From contig JAHZAT010000001.1 in assembly GCA_019423795.1 (NCBI GenBank), positions 1 to 16,862 of the forward strand: 16,862 bases of DNA, written 5' to 3'. How positions within the stretch are numbered: position 1 is the first letter of the stretch; every line of letters starts with the position of its first letter. A program made the position numbers and the translations under genes. Below, piece after piece: positions 7,425-14,531 of the stretch. Below the pieces are notes generated by a model. That model was not told the DNA's origin. It ran no database searches and saw nothing but the letters and a program-made list of their open reading frames with translations. Source of the DNA: Clostridiales bacterium (GTDB lineage: Bacteria > Bacillota > Clostridia > Lachnospirales > Lachnospiraceae).

Positions 7425-8378
7425 ATGATACAAGATATTTATCCACATAAACTAAACAATCAATATCATCCAGATCAAAAACCAGATGCTGACAGCATTA
7501 TTTTATATTTTACACAGGACGGTCTTCTTCATCGTTTATTAAAGAAAGAAGACTTAGAAGAAATGGGGCAGGAAAATCTATTTTCTCTGGATGAAATGAT
7601 CTATACCGGTGATGGTAAGAAACTTGCAAGACCAACTCTTTTAAATGAGGAACATCTATTTTTATCATTCCCTAGATTGAGTGATTTTGTGAATGACACT
7701 CATGTTACAGAAGAAACTCTTACATATCTTTTCTCTGTGGATGATGACAACTACTTCTTATTAAATGAAGCTCCGGAAGAAATTCCTGAAGATTACGAAT
7801 TCAATACCGTACGTGAGCTTCGCAATTTACAGATTGGTCCAAAATACCGTACATTTGCGGCGATCACTGGTTTACATCTTTATAACTGGTACCGCACAAA
7901 CCGTTTCTGTGGATGCTGTGGACACAAGACCGTTCATTCTTCCACAGAACGTGCTTTAAAATGCCCATCTTGCGGTCACTTGATCTATCCAAGAATCGTG
8001 CCTGCTGTGATCGTTGGTGTTAAAAATGGTGATAAGATCCTGCTTACAAAATACCGCAAAGGATTCACTCCTTTTGCATTAATTGCTGGATTTACAGAGA
8101 TTGGTGAGACTTTGGAAGAGACTGTTGCACGAGAGGTCATGGAAGAAGCTGGTATTCGTGTGAAGAATATTCAATATTATAAATCTCAGCCTTGGGGTGT
8201 TGTGGATGATCTGCTGGCTGGTTTTTATTGTGAGGTAGATGGAGATACAGAGATTCATATGGATGCTTCGGAATTGAAACTTGCTGAGTGGAAATCTCGT
8301 GATGAAATTGAATTGCAACCGAATGATTTTAGTTTGACGAATGAGATGATGCGGGCGTTTAAAGAAGGAAAGTTCTGA
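7425..8378 (+). CDS. nudC: NADH pyrophosphatase / NAD-capped RNA hydrolase, NudC family
   Basis: 317 residues. Order: a variable N-terminal domain (1-155); a four-cysteine zinc ribbon (C162, C165, C180, C183 in FCGCCG...CPSCG); a Nudix domain with a complete Nudix box at 222-244 (G-x5-E-x7-REVMEEAGI); and the NudC hallmark SQPW at 254-257. The enzyme cleaves NAD(H) to NMN(H) and AMP, and NudC enzymes also remove NAD caps from RNA; it acts in the cytoplasm. The segment after SQPW reads GVVDDLLAGF rather than the PFPxS of Escherichia coli NudC, so substrate preference may differ. A GAGG site lies 13 nt before the ATG, a little far, but the N-terminus has no better start. The gene is monocistronic on the plus strand, and copy 1 of the 271-bp repeat begins 5 nt after its stop. 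Confidence 0.9.
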   Translation: MIQDIYPHKLNNQYHPDQKPDADSIILYFTQDGLLHRLLKKEDLEEMGQENLFSLDEMIYTGDGKKLARPTLLNEEHLFLSFPRLSDFVNDTHVTEETLTYLFSVDDDNYFLLNEAPEEIPEDYEFNTVRELRNLQIGPKYRTFAAITGLHLYNWYRTNRFCGCCGHKTVHSSTERALKCPSCGHLIYPRIVPAVIVGVKNGDKILLTKYRKGFTPFALIAGFTEIGETLEETVAREVMEEAGIRVKNIQYYKSQPWGVVDDLLAGFYCEVDGDTEIHMDASELKLAEWKSRDEIELQPNDFSLTNEMMRAFKEGKF

Positions 8379-8382
8379 TTTG

Positions 8383-8653
8383 TAGTTTGAAGACGGAAAT
8401 TATTGGTGGAATATTATAAAAAGAGATCATATGTCTGCAACCCACTTGCGTTCGGACTCCCACGTAGCTGTACTAAGCTCCTGAATGGTCTAACGACCAT
8501 CCACTCGCTAAGTGCAGACGTGTCCGTACGGTTGCCGACATATGATCTCTTTTTATAATATTCAAATAATTTACGTCATTCAAACCACTACACAGTGTGT
8601 ATGTCATACGGTACTGGTTAATAATTTTTGTATTTATTAACCAAAGGTAAAAG
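8383..8653. repeat. 271-bp structured repeat, copy 1
   Basis: This is one of two direct copies (the other at 10139-10409) of exactly equal length, differing at 17 positions by hand alignment (about 94% identity). It folds into one long hairpin from GTTTGAA (8385-8391) to TTCAAAC (8579-8585). Its centre includes a perfect 27-bp stem (8409-8435 / 8537-8563), then GCAACC/GGTTGC (8438-8443 / 8529-8535 region) and a branched core with ATGGTC-TAAC-GACCAT (8485-8500) and CACT/AGTG. A separate hairpin GGTTAATAA / TTATTAACC follows (8616-8642). It fills the convergent gap between nudC and the symporter gene and probably terminates both. No protein is encoded, and I do not recognise a named family. Confidence 0.9.
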
Positions 8654-8682
8654 GATGTCTCTTTTTCATTTAATAAAAATAT

Positions 8683-9702
8683 TTATTTTGCTGTAGCAGT
8701 TTCTTTATGTCCACTCTTTATCTTATCATACTGTGCAAACATACCTGCAAGTAATGTCCCAGAGATTGAGTGCCATACACAAGATACTGCACAGATAATT
8801 GCTGATTCTGGTGTTGATGCGAACTGGGCTGTTGTTGTTGCAAGGTTTGTTGCTAATCCAGCATTCTGCATTCCAACTTCGATAGAAATTGTTCGTTTCT
8901 TTGCTGTGTTCATTCCAGTAAGTTTTCCCGCACAATATCCAAGGAAATATCCGAAACCGTTGTGTAAAAGTACTGCAACAAAGATCACGATTCCAGACTG
9001 GAAGAATTTTGATCCCTGTGATGAGATAACTCCACCAACAACACATGCAAGTCCAAGAACTGCCACACCCGGCATGACTTTCTGAACTTCTTTGAATGCT
9101 TCATTTTTTCCTAATGCGTAGTTTAATGCAAACCCGATCGCTACTGGTACGATAACCGTTTCTATGATAGATACAAACATTGGTAATCCATGAATTGTGA
9201 TCTTGGCTCCGCTTGCCAGAAAGGATACCATCAGTGGTGTCATCACTGGAGAGAGGATTGTAGATACAGTTGTCATTCCAACAGAAAATGCAACATCTCC
9301 ACCGCAAAGATAGGACATAATGTTTGATGATACTCCTCCAGGACAGCATCCTACAAGAATCAGTCCAAGAGCGATTCCATCTGGCAGATTCAGTAATTTT
9401 GTAATTGCAAATGCCAGGAATGGCATGATCAGATACTGAGCGATCGCACCAATACAGATATCAAATGGTCTTTGTGCAAGAATTTTGAAATCTTCTGTTG
9501 TCAGTGTCAATCCCATACTGAACATGATGACACCAATAATGATAGACTGACTCGTGAATTTATTTGCTACTGGATCCGTGAATAATTGAAAATTCACCCA
9601 CCCCATCAACGATGGCAGCAAAAATGTAATGACTGCGATCGCGATGACAACGATAGATGTGTAGTCTGATAAAAATTTGCTTAGTTTTTGTAGTTGTTTC
9701 AT
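8683..9702 (-). CDS. Bile acid:sodium symporter (BASS) family transporter
   Basis: 339 residues with about nine or ten membrane segments. Family motifs are clear: GVIMFSMGLTLTTEDF after the second segment, GCCPGGVSSNIMSYLCGGDVAFS in the crossing-helix region, and EVGMQNAGLATNLA, which contains the Glu/Gln/Asn sodium-site residues of bacterial ASBT-like proteins. The start ATG has a perfect AGGAGGT site 8 nt upstream. Despite the family name, bacterial members carry diverse organic anions; PanS takes up ketopantoate/pantoate and plant BASS proteins carry pyruvate or 2-oxo acids. The gene is the only one in its transcription unit and is controlled by a T-box whose specifier reads Ile. A branched-chain 2-oxo acid, a related precursor, or an amino-acid-derived anion is therefore a reasonable inferred substrate. 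Confidence 0.9.
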   Translation of the reverse strand: MKQLQKLSKFLSDYTSIVVIAIAVITFLLPSLMGWVNFQLFTDPVANKFTSQSIIIGVIMFSMGLTLTTEDFKILAQRPFDICIGAIAQYLIMPFLAFAITKLLNLPDGIALGLILVGCCPGGVSSNIMSYLCGGDVAFSVGMTTVSTILSPVMTPLMVSFLASGAKITIHGLPMFVSIIETVIVPVAIGFALNYALGKNEAFKEVQKVMPGVAVLGLACVVGGVISSQGSKFFQSGIVIFVAVLLHNGFGYFLGYCAGKLTGMNTAKKRTISIEVGMQNAGLATNLATTTAQFASTPESAIICAVSCVWHSISGTLLAGMFAQYDKIKSGHKETATAK

Positions 9703-9801
9703 ATTATGTTACCTCCTGATATTCCTCACCGCCCTTCGCTATAAATCAAGAAAGAATCCTGCTCAGAGGACTTTTTATTTCATCGAAATTTTCTATGCAA
9801 T

Positions 9802-9836
9802 AAAAAAGCCCCTTCTCAGAAAAATCCTGAAAAGGG
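9802..9836 (-). terminator. T-box regulated intrinsic terminator
   Basis: On the minus strand CCCTTTTCAG pairs with CTGAGAAGGG (10 pairs including one G-U) around a 7-nt loop, followed by GC and six U (complement of 9802-9807). Its 5' arm lies just after the T-box sequence, as needed for the terminator/antiterminator switch. Confidence 0.88.
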
Positions 9837-10100
9837 ACGAACTAATCCGCGTTACCACCCAATTTCTGCAATAAAATTACAGCTCTTAACGTACTATCAT
9901 ACGCTTTCCTTATAACGGAGGATTCCGGCGAGACTTACTGGTTCAAAATATTAATGTCAAGTAATGTTCAGTCCGCATCTTAGAGATGATATCTGTTCAT
10001 GAAAATGTATCTGCTCACACCAACCGCAGACTCTCTGAAACACTTGATTCAAAAACAGCGTTGTTCTCTTCAACGAATTTCGGTGAAGTTTATTTATTTA
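9802..10100 (-). ncRNA. T-box riboswitch leader, specifier AUC (isoleucine)
   Basis: The T-box core AATTGGGTGGTAACGCGG is the complement of 9847-9864, with UGGU as the bulge that pairs with a tRNA ending in A73-CCA. Stem I is visible: the distal loop segment CAGAGAG...GGTTGGTGTGAG is the complement of about 10009-10036. The specifier loop is closed by AGAGA/TCTCT (10065-10069 / 9982-9986) below and CTGTT/AACAG above. The 3' strand of that loop is ATATCA (complement of 9987-9992), so the codon before the conserved purine is AUC (9988-9990), isoleucine. The A73 expectation matches tRNA-Ile. Uncharged tRNA-Ile would favour the antiterminator and switch on the BASS transporter downstream. The T-box assignment is firm; the specifier is from manual folding. 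Confidence 0.93.
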
Positions 10101-10106
10101 AAATAT

Positions 10107-10134
10107 ATTATAGTCCTTTGAGATAATTTGTCAA
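10107..10134 (-). promoter_or_regulatory. Promoter of the T-box/BASS transporter unit
   Basis: On the minus strand: TTGACA (10129-10134), 16-nt spacer, TATAAT (10107-10112). Both hexamers are perfect. Start is predicted near 10100. Repeat copy 2 begins only 4 bases beyond the -35. Confidence 0.8.
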
Positions 10135-10138
10135 GTTT

Positions 10139-10409
10139 TAGTTTGAAGACGGAAATTATTGGTGGAATATTATAAAAAGAGCTCATGTGTCAGCAACCCA
10201 CTCGCGTTCGGACTCCCACGTAGCTGTACTAAGTTCCTGAATGGTCTAACGACCATCCACTCACTAAGTGCAGACGTGTCCGTACGGTTGCCGACACATG
10301 AGCTCTTTTTATAATATTCAAATAATTTACGTGATTCAAACCAATATACAGTGTGTATGTTGTACGATACTAGTTAATAATTTTTGTATTTATTAACAGA
10401 AGGTAAAAG
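10139..10409. repeat. 271-bp structured repeat, copy 2
   Basis: Direct copy of 8383-8653, same length and orientation. The perfect 27-bp stem is kept (10165-10191 / 10293-10319). Two base pairs differ from copy 1 with both partners changed: A-T to C-G (10182/10302) and A-T to G-C (10187/10297). In the inner AGCT/AGCT hairpin a single change turns G-C into G-U, still paired. One outer pair is lost (CGTC to CGTG). The copy ends 4 bases upstream of the -35 of the T-box unit. No open reading frame of interest lies inside. Confidence 0.9.
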
Positions 10410-10551
10410 ACCTTCTACAACACCGATTTATTGAGATGTTTCGGAGTATAATAAAGATCTGTGTGCAACTACATAAATTGAAAACCAATAACGTCTAACA
10501 TACACACCCTTCCGTTTGAAAATTCTTAATTTTATACGAGAATGTCTTCAG
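10410..10551. other. Intergenic stretch with no recognised feature
   Basis: 142 bp between repeat copy 2 and the long hairpin. I see no ORF with a ribosome binding site, no strong hairpin and no promoter with well-spaced hexamers. A lone GTATAATA near 10455 has no -35. Confidence 0.5.
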
Positions 10552-10751
10552 GTATTCATAAAAACATAAAAAAAGATAGAGGTACGAAATGATAGAATTC
10601 CATAGGATTTTTTGCAAAATCGCAGCCAACACGGGCACTGTTTGAACGCAGTGAGTTGTGCAGGAGTGTTGGCGGATCAGCGTTTTGCAAAAAATCCGTC
10701 AATGGAATTCGTTTTTCGTACCTCTATCTTTTTTTATGTTTTTATGAATAC
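10552..10751. repeat. 200-bp palindromic element with 38-bp perfect outer stem
   Basis: Outer arms 10552-10589 and 10714-10751 are perfect 38-nt inverted complements (GTATTCATAAAAACAT... and its complement). Inside, further arms pair: GAATTCCAT/ATGGAATTC, GGATTTTTTGCAAAA/TTTTGCAAAAAATCC, CGC/GCG, GCCAACAC/GTGTTGGC and GCAC/GTGC, around an apical loop with GAACGCAGTGAG. It lies 30 nt past the cutC stop and would terminate the sdaAB-sdaAA-cutC operon. The ordered inner architecture is far beyond what a terminator needs, which suggests a structured repeat or a non-coding RNA. The family is not recognised. Confidence 0.85.
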
Positions 10752-10781
10752 TCGATACATTTCCGTTATGCAAATTAAAAT

Positions 10782-11513
10782 TTATCCACAGATCTGAACA
10801 AATTTCTTTATTCTATCTACAGAAACACTTCGGTACCGATCTCCATCTTCATCGGATACCTGGAATGATACTCTCTCTCCCATTCCAGTCGCATCGACTC
10901 CCCAGCCTCTGCATGTGCTGTGTAATTGTTTGATTCCCGTTTTGTCTATGATCTTCTGGGCGTTGTTTTCGTTGACTCCACATCCTGCGATGATCTCGAT
11001 CTGGTTCCCATATTTTTTCTGAAGATCTGCTAACAGATGAATTCCTTCTTCTGCGGTTGCTTCCTGTCCACTTGTCAGTAATCGATCAAATCCTAGATCG
11101 ATCAGTGTTTCGATTGCCTCATATGGATCTCTTGTGCAGTCAAATGCTCTATGGAATGTTGCTTTGCGTCCTTCATTTTTTACATTTTCCAAGAATTCCT
11201 GACAACGGTTCTTATCGATTGTTCGGTCTTCATTTAAGAAACCGAAAGATACTCCATCTGTCCCATATGCTAATAGTAGCTTAAGATTCTCAAGCATCTG
11301 TTCATACTGGTAATTTGTATAGCAGAATCCCCCTGCTCTGGCTCTTACCATAGATACGATCTCAATATCGCTGTATTGTTTGATCATGATCAAGCTTCCT
11401 AAAGATGGTGTTAATCCACCTAAACTTAATGCACTGTTTAATTCTACTCTTTTGATTCCGCATTCGCTTGCCATCATGGCATCTTCGAAGCTTCCACAAC
11501 ATACTTCTATCAT
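10782..11513 (-). CDS. cutC: CutC family protein
   Basis: 243 residues from ATG 11511-11513, reading MIEVCCGSFEDAMMASECGI. This start is chosen over a longer frame (to 11585) because GGAAGG lies 6 nt upstream, MIEVCCGS is the canonical CutC N-terminus, and the extension would overlap sdaAA. CutC motifs seen: RVELNSALSLGGLTPSLG, the RARAGGFCY segment, ATFHRAFD, LTSGQEATAEEG and GCGVNENNAQKI, forming a TIM barrel. CutC was linked to copper homeostasis in Escherichia coli, but that role is disputed and the reaction is not known. The gene is the third in the sdaAB-sdaAA-cutC operon, 28 nt after the sdaAA stop. That placement gives no support for a copper role. Confidence 0.9.
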   Translation of the reverse strand: MIEVCCGSFEDAMMASECGIKRVELNSALSLGGLTPSLGSLIMIKQYSDIEIVSMVRARAGGFCYTNYQYEQMLENLKLLLAYGTDGVSFGFLNEDRTIDKNRCQEFLENVKNEGRKATFHRAFDCTRDPYEAIETLIDLGFDRLLTSGQEATAEEGIHLLADLQKKYGNQIEIIAGCGVNENNAQKIIDKTGIKQLHSTCRGWGVDATGMGERVSFQVSDEDGDRYRSVSVDRIKKFVQICG

Positions 11514-11541
11514 TGCTTTCCTTCCTTTACTTACAAATATT

Positions 11542-12405
11542 TTATGATTCCGGCATGTATTTTTTGCCTGTTTCTGTCTGGGCAAGACCTGCCTGACTGG
11601 TTTCCTTTAAAGAACATGGCAAGAGGTCTCCGACTTCTGCCATTGCATCGATCACTTCATCCAATGGAACCTTGCTTTCAATGCCTGCCATTGCCATATC
11701 TGAGGCTGTGATCGCATTGACAGATCCAATGACATTTCTCTTGATACATGGTACTTCTACCAAACCACCTAATGGATCACATACCAATCCCAATAATGAT
11801 TTCAAGGCAAATGCTCCTGCATCAAAGATCTGCTTTGTGCTACCGCCACGAATGTACGTAATAGCTGTTGCTGCCATACAGGAGGCAGAACCGATCTCTG
11901 CCTGACATCCTCCTTGTGCCCCTGCGATACAGGCACGTTCTGCAATAACTTGTCCGACTCCTGCCGCAATATACATTCCTTCTAGCATCTTTGCTTCTGG
12001 TACTTTATGAAATTGTTCATATGTGATCAATACTGCTGGAAGCACCCCACATGCTCCGGCTGTCGGTGCTGCTACGATACGTTTCATACAGGCATTTGAT
12101 TCGCCCATTTTTAAAGCATTTGCCATGACGGTCCCGACAAATTCACCGGTCAGATTCTGCATTTTTCTAACCTCTTCCATCATCTTTTCACCGTCGCCGC
12201 CAGAAAGACCGCTTTGTGACTTTAAGTCTTTATCGTAACTTTCATTGGCTTCTTTCATTGCAAGATACATACTGCTCATTTTCCCGATAGACTCTAGGCG
12301 GTCTACCTGTCGTTCTGTCATATCATCATGTAAAATTGTTTCCCATAATTGACATTCCTGTTCCTTTGCTCTTGTTTCTATCTCTTCTACGGATGCAAAT
12401 CCCAT
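11542..12405 (-). CDS. sdaAA: L-serine dehydratase, iron-sulfur-dependent, alpha subunit
   Basis: 287 residues, usual for the alpha subunit of the two-subunit enzyme that deaminates L-serine to pyruvate and ammonia. Motifs: APTAGACGVLPAVL (113-126), AGAQGGCQAEIGSASCMAA (161-179), and CDPLGGLVEVPCIKRN (209-224). Cysteines C167, C209 and C220 have the spacing (42 and 11) of the three cluster ligands of Legionella L-serine dehydratase (C343, C385, C396), so a [4Fe-4S] cluster is expected. The start ATG lies 3 nt after the sdaAB stop, with its GGAGG site inside the end of sdaAB, which indicates translational coupling. The cluster is oxygen-sensitive, which fits an anaerobic host. Confidence 0.95.
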   Translation of the reverse strand: MGFASVEEIETRAKEQECQLWETILHDDMTERQVDRLESIGKMSSMYLAMKEANESYDKDLKSQSGLSGGDGEKMMEEVRKMQNLTGEFVGTVMANALKMGESNACMKRIVAAPTAGACGVLPAVLITYEQFHKVPEAKMLEGMYIAAGVGQVIAERACIAGAQGGCQAEIGSASCMAATAITYIRGGSTKQIFDAGAFALKSLLGLVCDPLGGLVEVPCIKRNVIGSVNAITASDMAMAGIESKVPLDEVIDAMAEVGDLLPCSLKETSQAGLAQTETGKKYMPES

Positions 12406-12408
12406 ACT

Positions 12409-13077
12409 CTAGTCCTCCTTCATCTTAGCAAGATATGTAACTTTCTGGATTCCTTCCAAACGTTCCAAAAAGTTCAGACCTTCTTCTGGTATTTCTTTGT
12501 CACATTCAATGACCATGACTGCACTTCCACCTCTGTGATCACGGTATAATTGCATCGTTGCGATATTAACCGATTTATGAGCAAGCATTGATGTTACTTC
12601 TGCTACATGTCCTGGCTGGTCGTCATTGTGTACGACTAATGTTGTATACTCCCCGCTAAAGTTTGCTTCCAGTCCATCAATCGTGCAGATCTTAATTCGT
12701 CCACCGCCTAAGGAACAGGCTACAATCTCAAGATTTCTTCCTGATTCTCCGACAAGTAATAATTTTACGCTGTTTGGATGTGCATTTTTTAATTGAATCT
12801 TTCCAATCTCAAATTTCACTCCTGATTCTTTTGCAATGTCAAAACTATCTGGAATCCGAATGTCATCGGCTGCCATGCCAAGTAATCCTGCCACTAATGC
12901 TTTGTCTGTACCATGTCCTTTTCCTGTTGCAAGAAATGATCCATGTAATAGTATTTTAGCTTCTTTTACCGATTCTCCGAGCAGGTGCCTTGATACCTGT
13001 CCGATCCTTACAGCACCTGCTGTATGAGAGCTCGACGGTCCGACCATCACTGGTCCTACGATGTCAAATAAATTCAT
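12409..13077 (-). CDS. sdaAB: L-serine dehydratase, iron-sulfur-dependent, beta subunit
   Basis: 222 residues. The N-terminal part contains the family motif MVGPSSSHTAGAVRIG (11-26), with GKGHGTDKALVAG after it. The C-terminal part (about 148-219) is an ACT domain starting TLVVHNDDQPGHVAEVTSML, expected to bind L-serine or a related amino acid. It pairs with the alpha subunit encoded directly downstream to form the active enzyme. An AGGAG site lies 7 nt before the ATG. It is the first gene of the operon; the 167 nt upstream hold the lysA terminator, and no convincing promoter was found. Confidence 0.95.
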   Translation of the reverse strand: MNLFDIVGPVMVGPSSSHTAGAVRIGQVSRHLLGESVKEAKILLHGSFLATGKGHGTDKALVAGLLGMAADDIRIPDSFDIAKESGVKFEIGKIQLKNAHPNSVKLLLVGESGRNLEIVACSLGGGRIKICTIDGLEANFSGEYTTLVVHNDDQPGHVAEVTSMLAHKSVNIATMQLYRDHRGGSAVMVIECDKEIPEEGLNFLERLEGIQKVTYLAKMKED

Positions 13078-13173
13078 GTGATTTCTCCTGTCTATAAATG
13101 CCTTTCGTCTTTTGAAATGCTGTTTTGCCGTGTATCATTTTGTTTCTTGTATATAATTTACTCGTAATATATG

Positions 13174-13206
13174 AAAAAGGCAAGTATAGAATTTCCTATA
13201 CTTGCC
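13174..13206 (-). terminator. Intrinsic terminator of the lysA operon
   Basis: On the minus strand GGCAAGTATAG and CTATACTTGCC form a perfect 11-bp stem (13179-13189 / 13196-13206) with a 6-nt loop, followed by five U (complement of 13174-13178). It lies 38 nt past the lysA stop. Confidence 0.88.
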
Positions 13207-13244
13207 CTGCTTTGGAACATCTCATATTGATCTGTTAATTTTTC

Positions 13245-14495
13245 TTAGAAATTAAATCCTTTGATCGTTGCAAAATAATCTTCTGGTGTTTCTGCACGAC
13301 GGATCATTTCTGTTGTTCCATCCTCTTTTAATAAGATTTCTGCAGATTTTAATTTACCATTATAGTTATATCCCATTGCAAATCCGTGTGCTCCTGTATC
13401 ATGAATCACTAACAGATCTCCCATGTCGATCTTTGGTAATTTACGGTCGATCGCAAATTTATCGTTATTTTCACAAAGAGATCCTGTGATATCATATACA
13501 TGATCTGCTGGTTCGTTTTCTTTACCCATAACTGTGATGTGATGGTACGCCCCATACATTGCAGGTCTCATTAAGTTGACTGCACATGCATCAACACCAA
13601 TGTATTCTTTATGTGTATGTTTTTCATGGATTGCTTTTGTTACTAAATGTCCGTTTGGTGCAAGCATGTAACGTCCAAGTTCGGTAAAGATCTTCACATC
13701 TCCCATTCCGGCTGGTACTAATACTTCGTCATATACTTTGTGTACACCTTCACCAATGACAGCGATGTCATTACCTTCCTGATCTGGAAGGTAAGGGATT
13801 CCGACTCCACCAGATAAGTTGATAAATCCGATATGAACTCCAACTTCTTCTTTTAATTTAACTGCTAATTCAAATAACTGTTTTGCAAGTGTTGGATAGT
13901 ATTCATTTGTAACTGTGTTACTTGCAAGGAAAGAATGGATTCCGAATTCTTTGACACCGAGCTCTTTTAACTGTTTGAAAGCTTCAAAGATCTGTTCTGT
14001 TGTCATTCCGTATTTTGCATCTCCTGGGTTATCCATGATATCTGTTCCTAATGCGAAAACTCCACCTGGATTGTAACGGCAGGAAATCTTTTCTGGGATT
14101 CCGGCACATTCTTTTAAGAATTCGATATGTGTAATGTCATCTAAGTTGATCGTTGCACCTAACTGTTTTGCAAGGATGAATTCTTCTGCTGGTGTGTCGT
14201 TAGAAGAGAACATGATTTCGCTTCCATCGAATCCACAACGATCTGACATCATAAGTTCTGTTAAAGATGAGCAGTCTGTTCCGCATCCTTCTTCTCTTAA
14301 GATCTTTAAGATTGTTGGGTTTGGTGTTGCTTTTACTGCAAAATATTCTTTAAATCCTTTATTCCATGAAAATGCTTTGTATAATCCTCTTGCTGTTTCA
14401 CGGATTCCTTTTTCATCATATAAATGAAATGGAGTTGGGTATTTCTTTACGATCTCATCTAACTGTTCTTTTGTTACAAATGGTACTTTTGCCAT
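13245..14495 (-). CDS. lysA: Diaminopimelate decarboxylase family enzyme
   Basis: 416 residues, a PLP-dependent fold III decarboxylase. The PLP lysine is K55 in YFAVKATPNP. Other family landmarks: RYNPGG (140-145), GIHSF (185-189), NLSGGVGIPY (226-235), ELGR (272-275, replacing the usual EPGR), LMRPAMYGAYH (308-318), the active-site cysteine C341 in GSLCENNDKFA, and DTGAHGFAMGYNYNG (366-380). LysA removes CO2 from meso-diaminopimelate to give L-lysine, the last step of lysine synthesis. Cys-Glu-Asn-Asn-Asp in place of Cys-Glu-Ser-x-Asp leaves some room for a related substrate. An AAGGAA site lies 9 nt before the ATG. The gene is 36 nt downstream of a TrmB-like regulator and probably in its operon. 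Confidence 0.88.
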   Translation of the reverse strand: MAKVPFVTKEQLDEIVKKYPTPFHLYDEKGIRETARGLYKAFSWNKGFKEYFAVKATPNPTILKILREEGCGTDCSSLTELMMSDRCGFDGSEIMFSSNDTPAEEFILAKQLGATINLDDITHIEFLKECAGIPEKISCRYNPGGVFALGTDIMDNPGDAKYGMTTEQIFEAFKQLKELGVKEFGIHSFLASNTVTNEYYPTLAKQLFELAVKLKEEVGVHIGFINLSGGVGIPYLPDQEGNDIAVIGEGVHKVYDEVLVPAGMGDVKIFTELGRYMLAPNGHLVTKAIHEKHTHKEYIGVDACAVNLMRPAMYGAYHHITVMGKENEPADHVYDITGSLCENNDKFAIDRKLPKIDMGDLLVIHDTGAHGFAMGYNYNGKLKSAEILLKEDGTTEMIRRAETPEDYFATIKGFNF

Positions 14496-14531
14496 GGTGT
14501 TTTGTTCCTTTCTTTTATACTTTTTGTATAT

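Noticed and set aside
8383..8653. CRISPR array or insertion sequence at the repeats
   Set aside because: There are only two copies, 1.5 kb apart, with no spacer pattern, no transposase ORF, no terminal inverted repeats at the element ends and no clear target duplication.
10612..10797. Plus-strand 61-codon ORF over the long hairpin
   Set aside because: It is formed by the palindromic element and runs into the end of cutC; it has no ribosome binding site and its translation has no protein-like character.
11514..11585. Extended CutC start with 24 extra residues
   Set aside because: It would overlap the end of sdaAA, lacks a ribosome binding site and precedes the canonical MIEVCCGS start, which has its own site.
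13085..13180. Promoter for sdaAB
   Set aside because: Only weak hexamer pairs such as TTGCCT-N17-TAAATT were found, so no promoter is listed although one must exist here or upstream.
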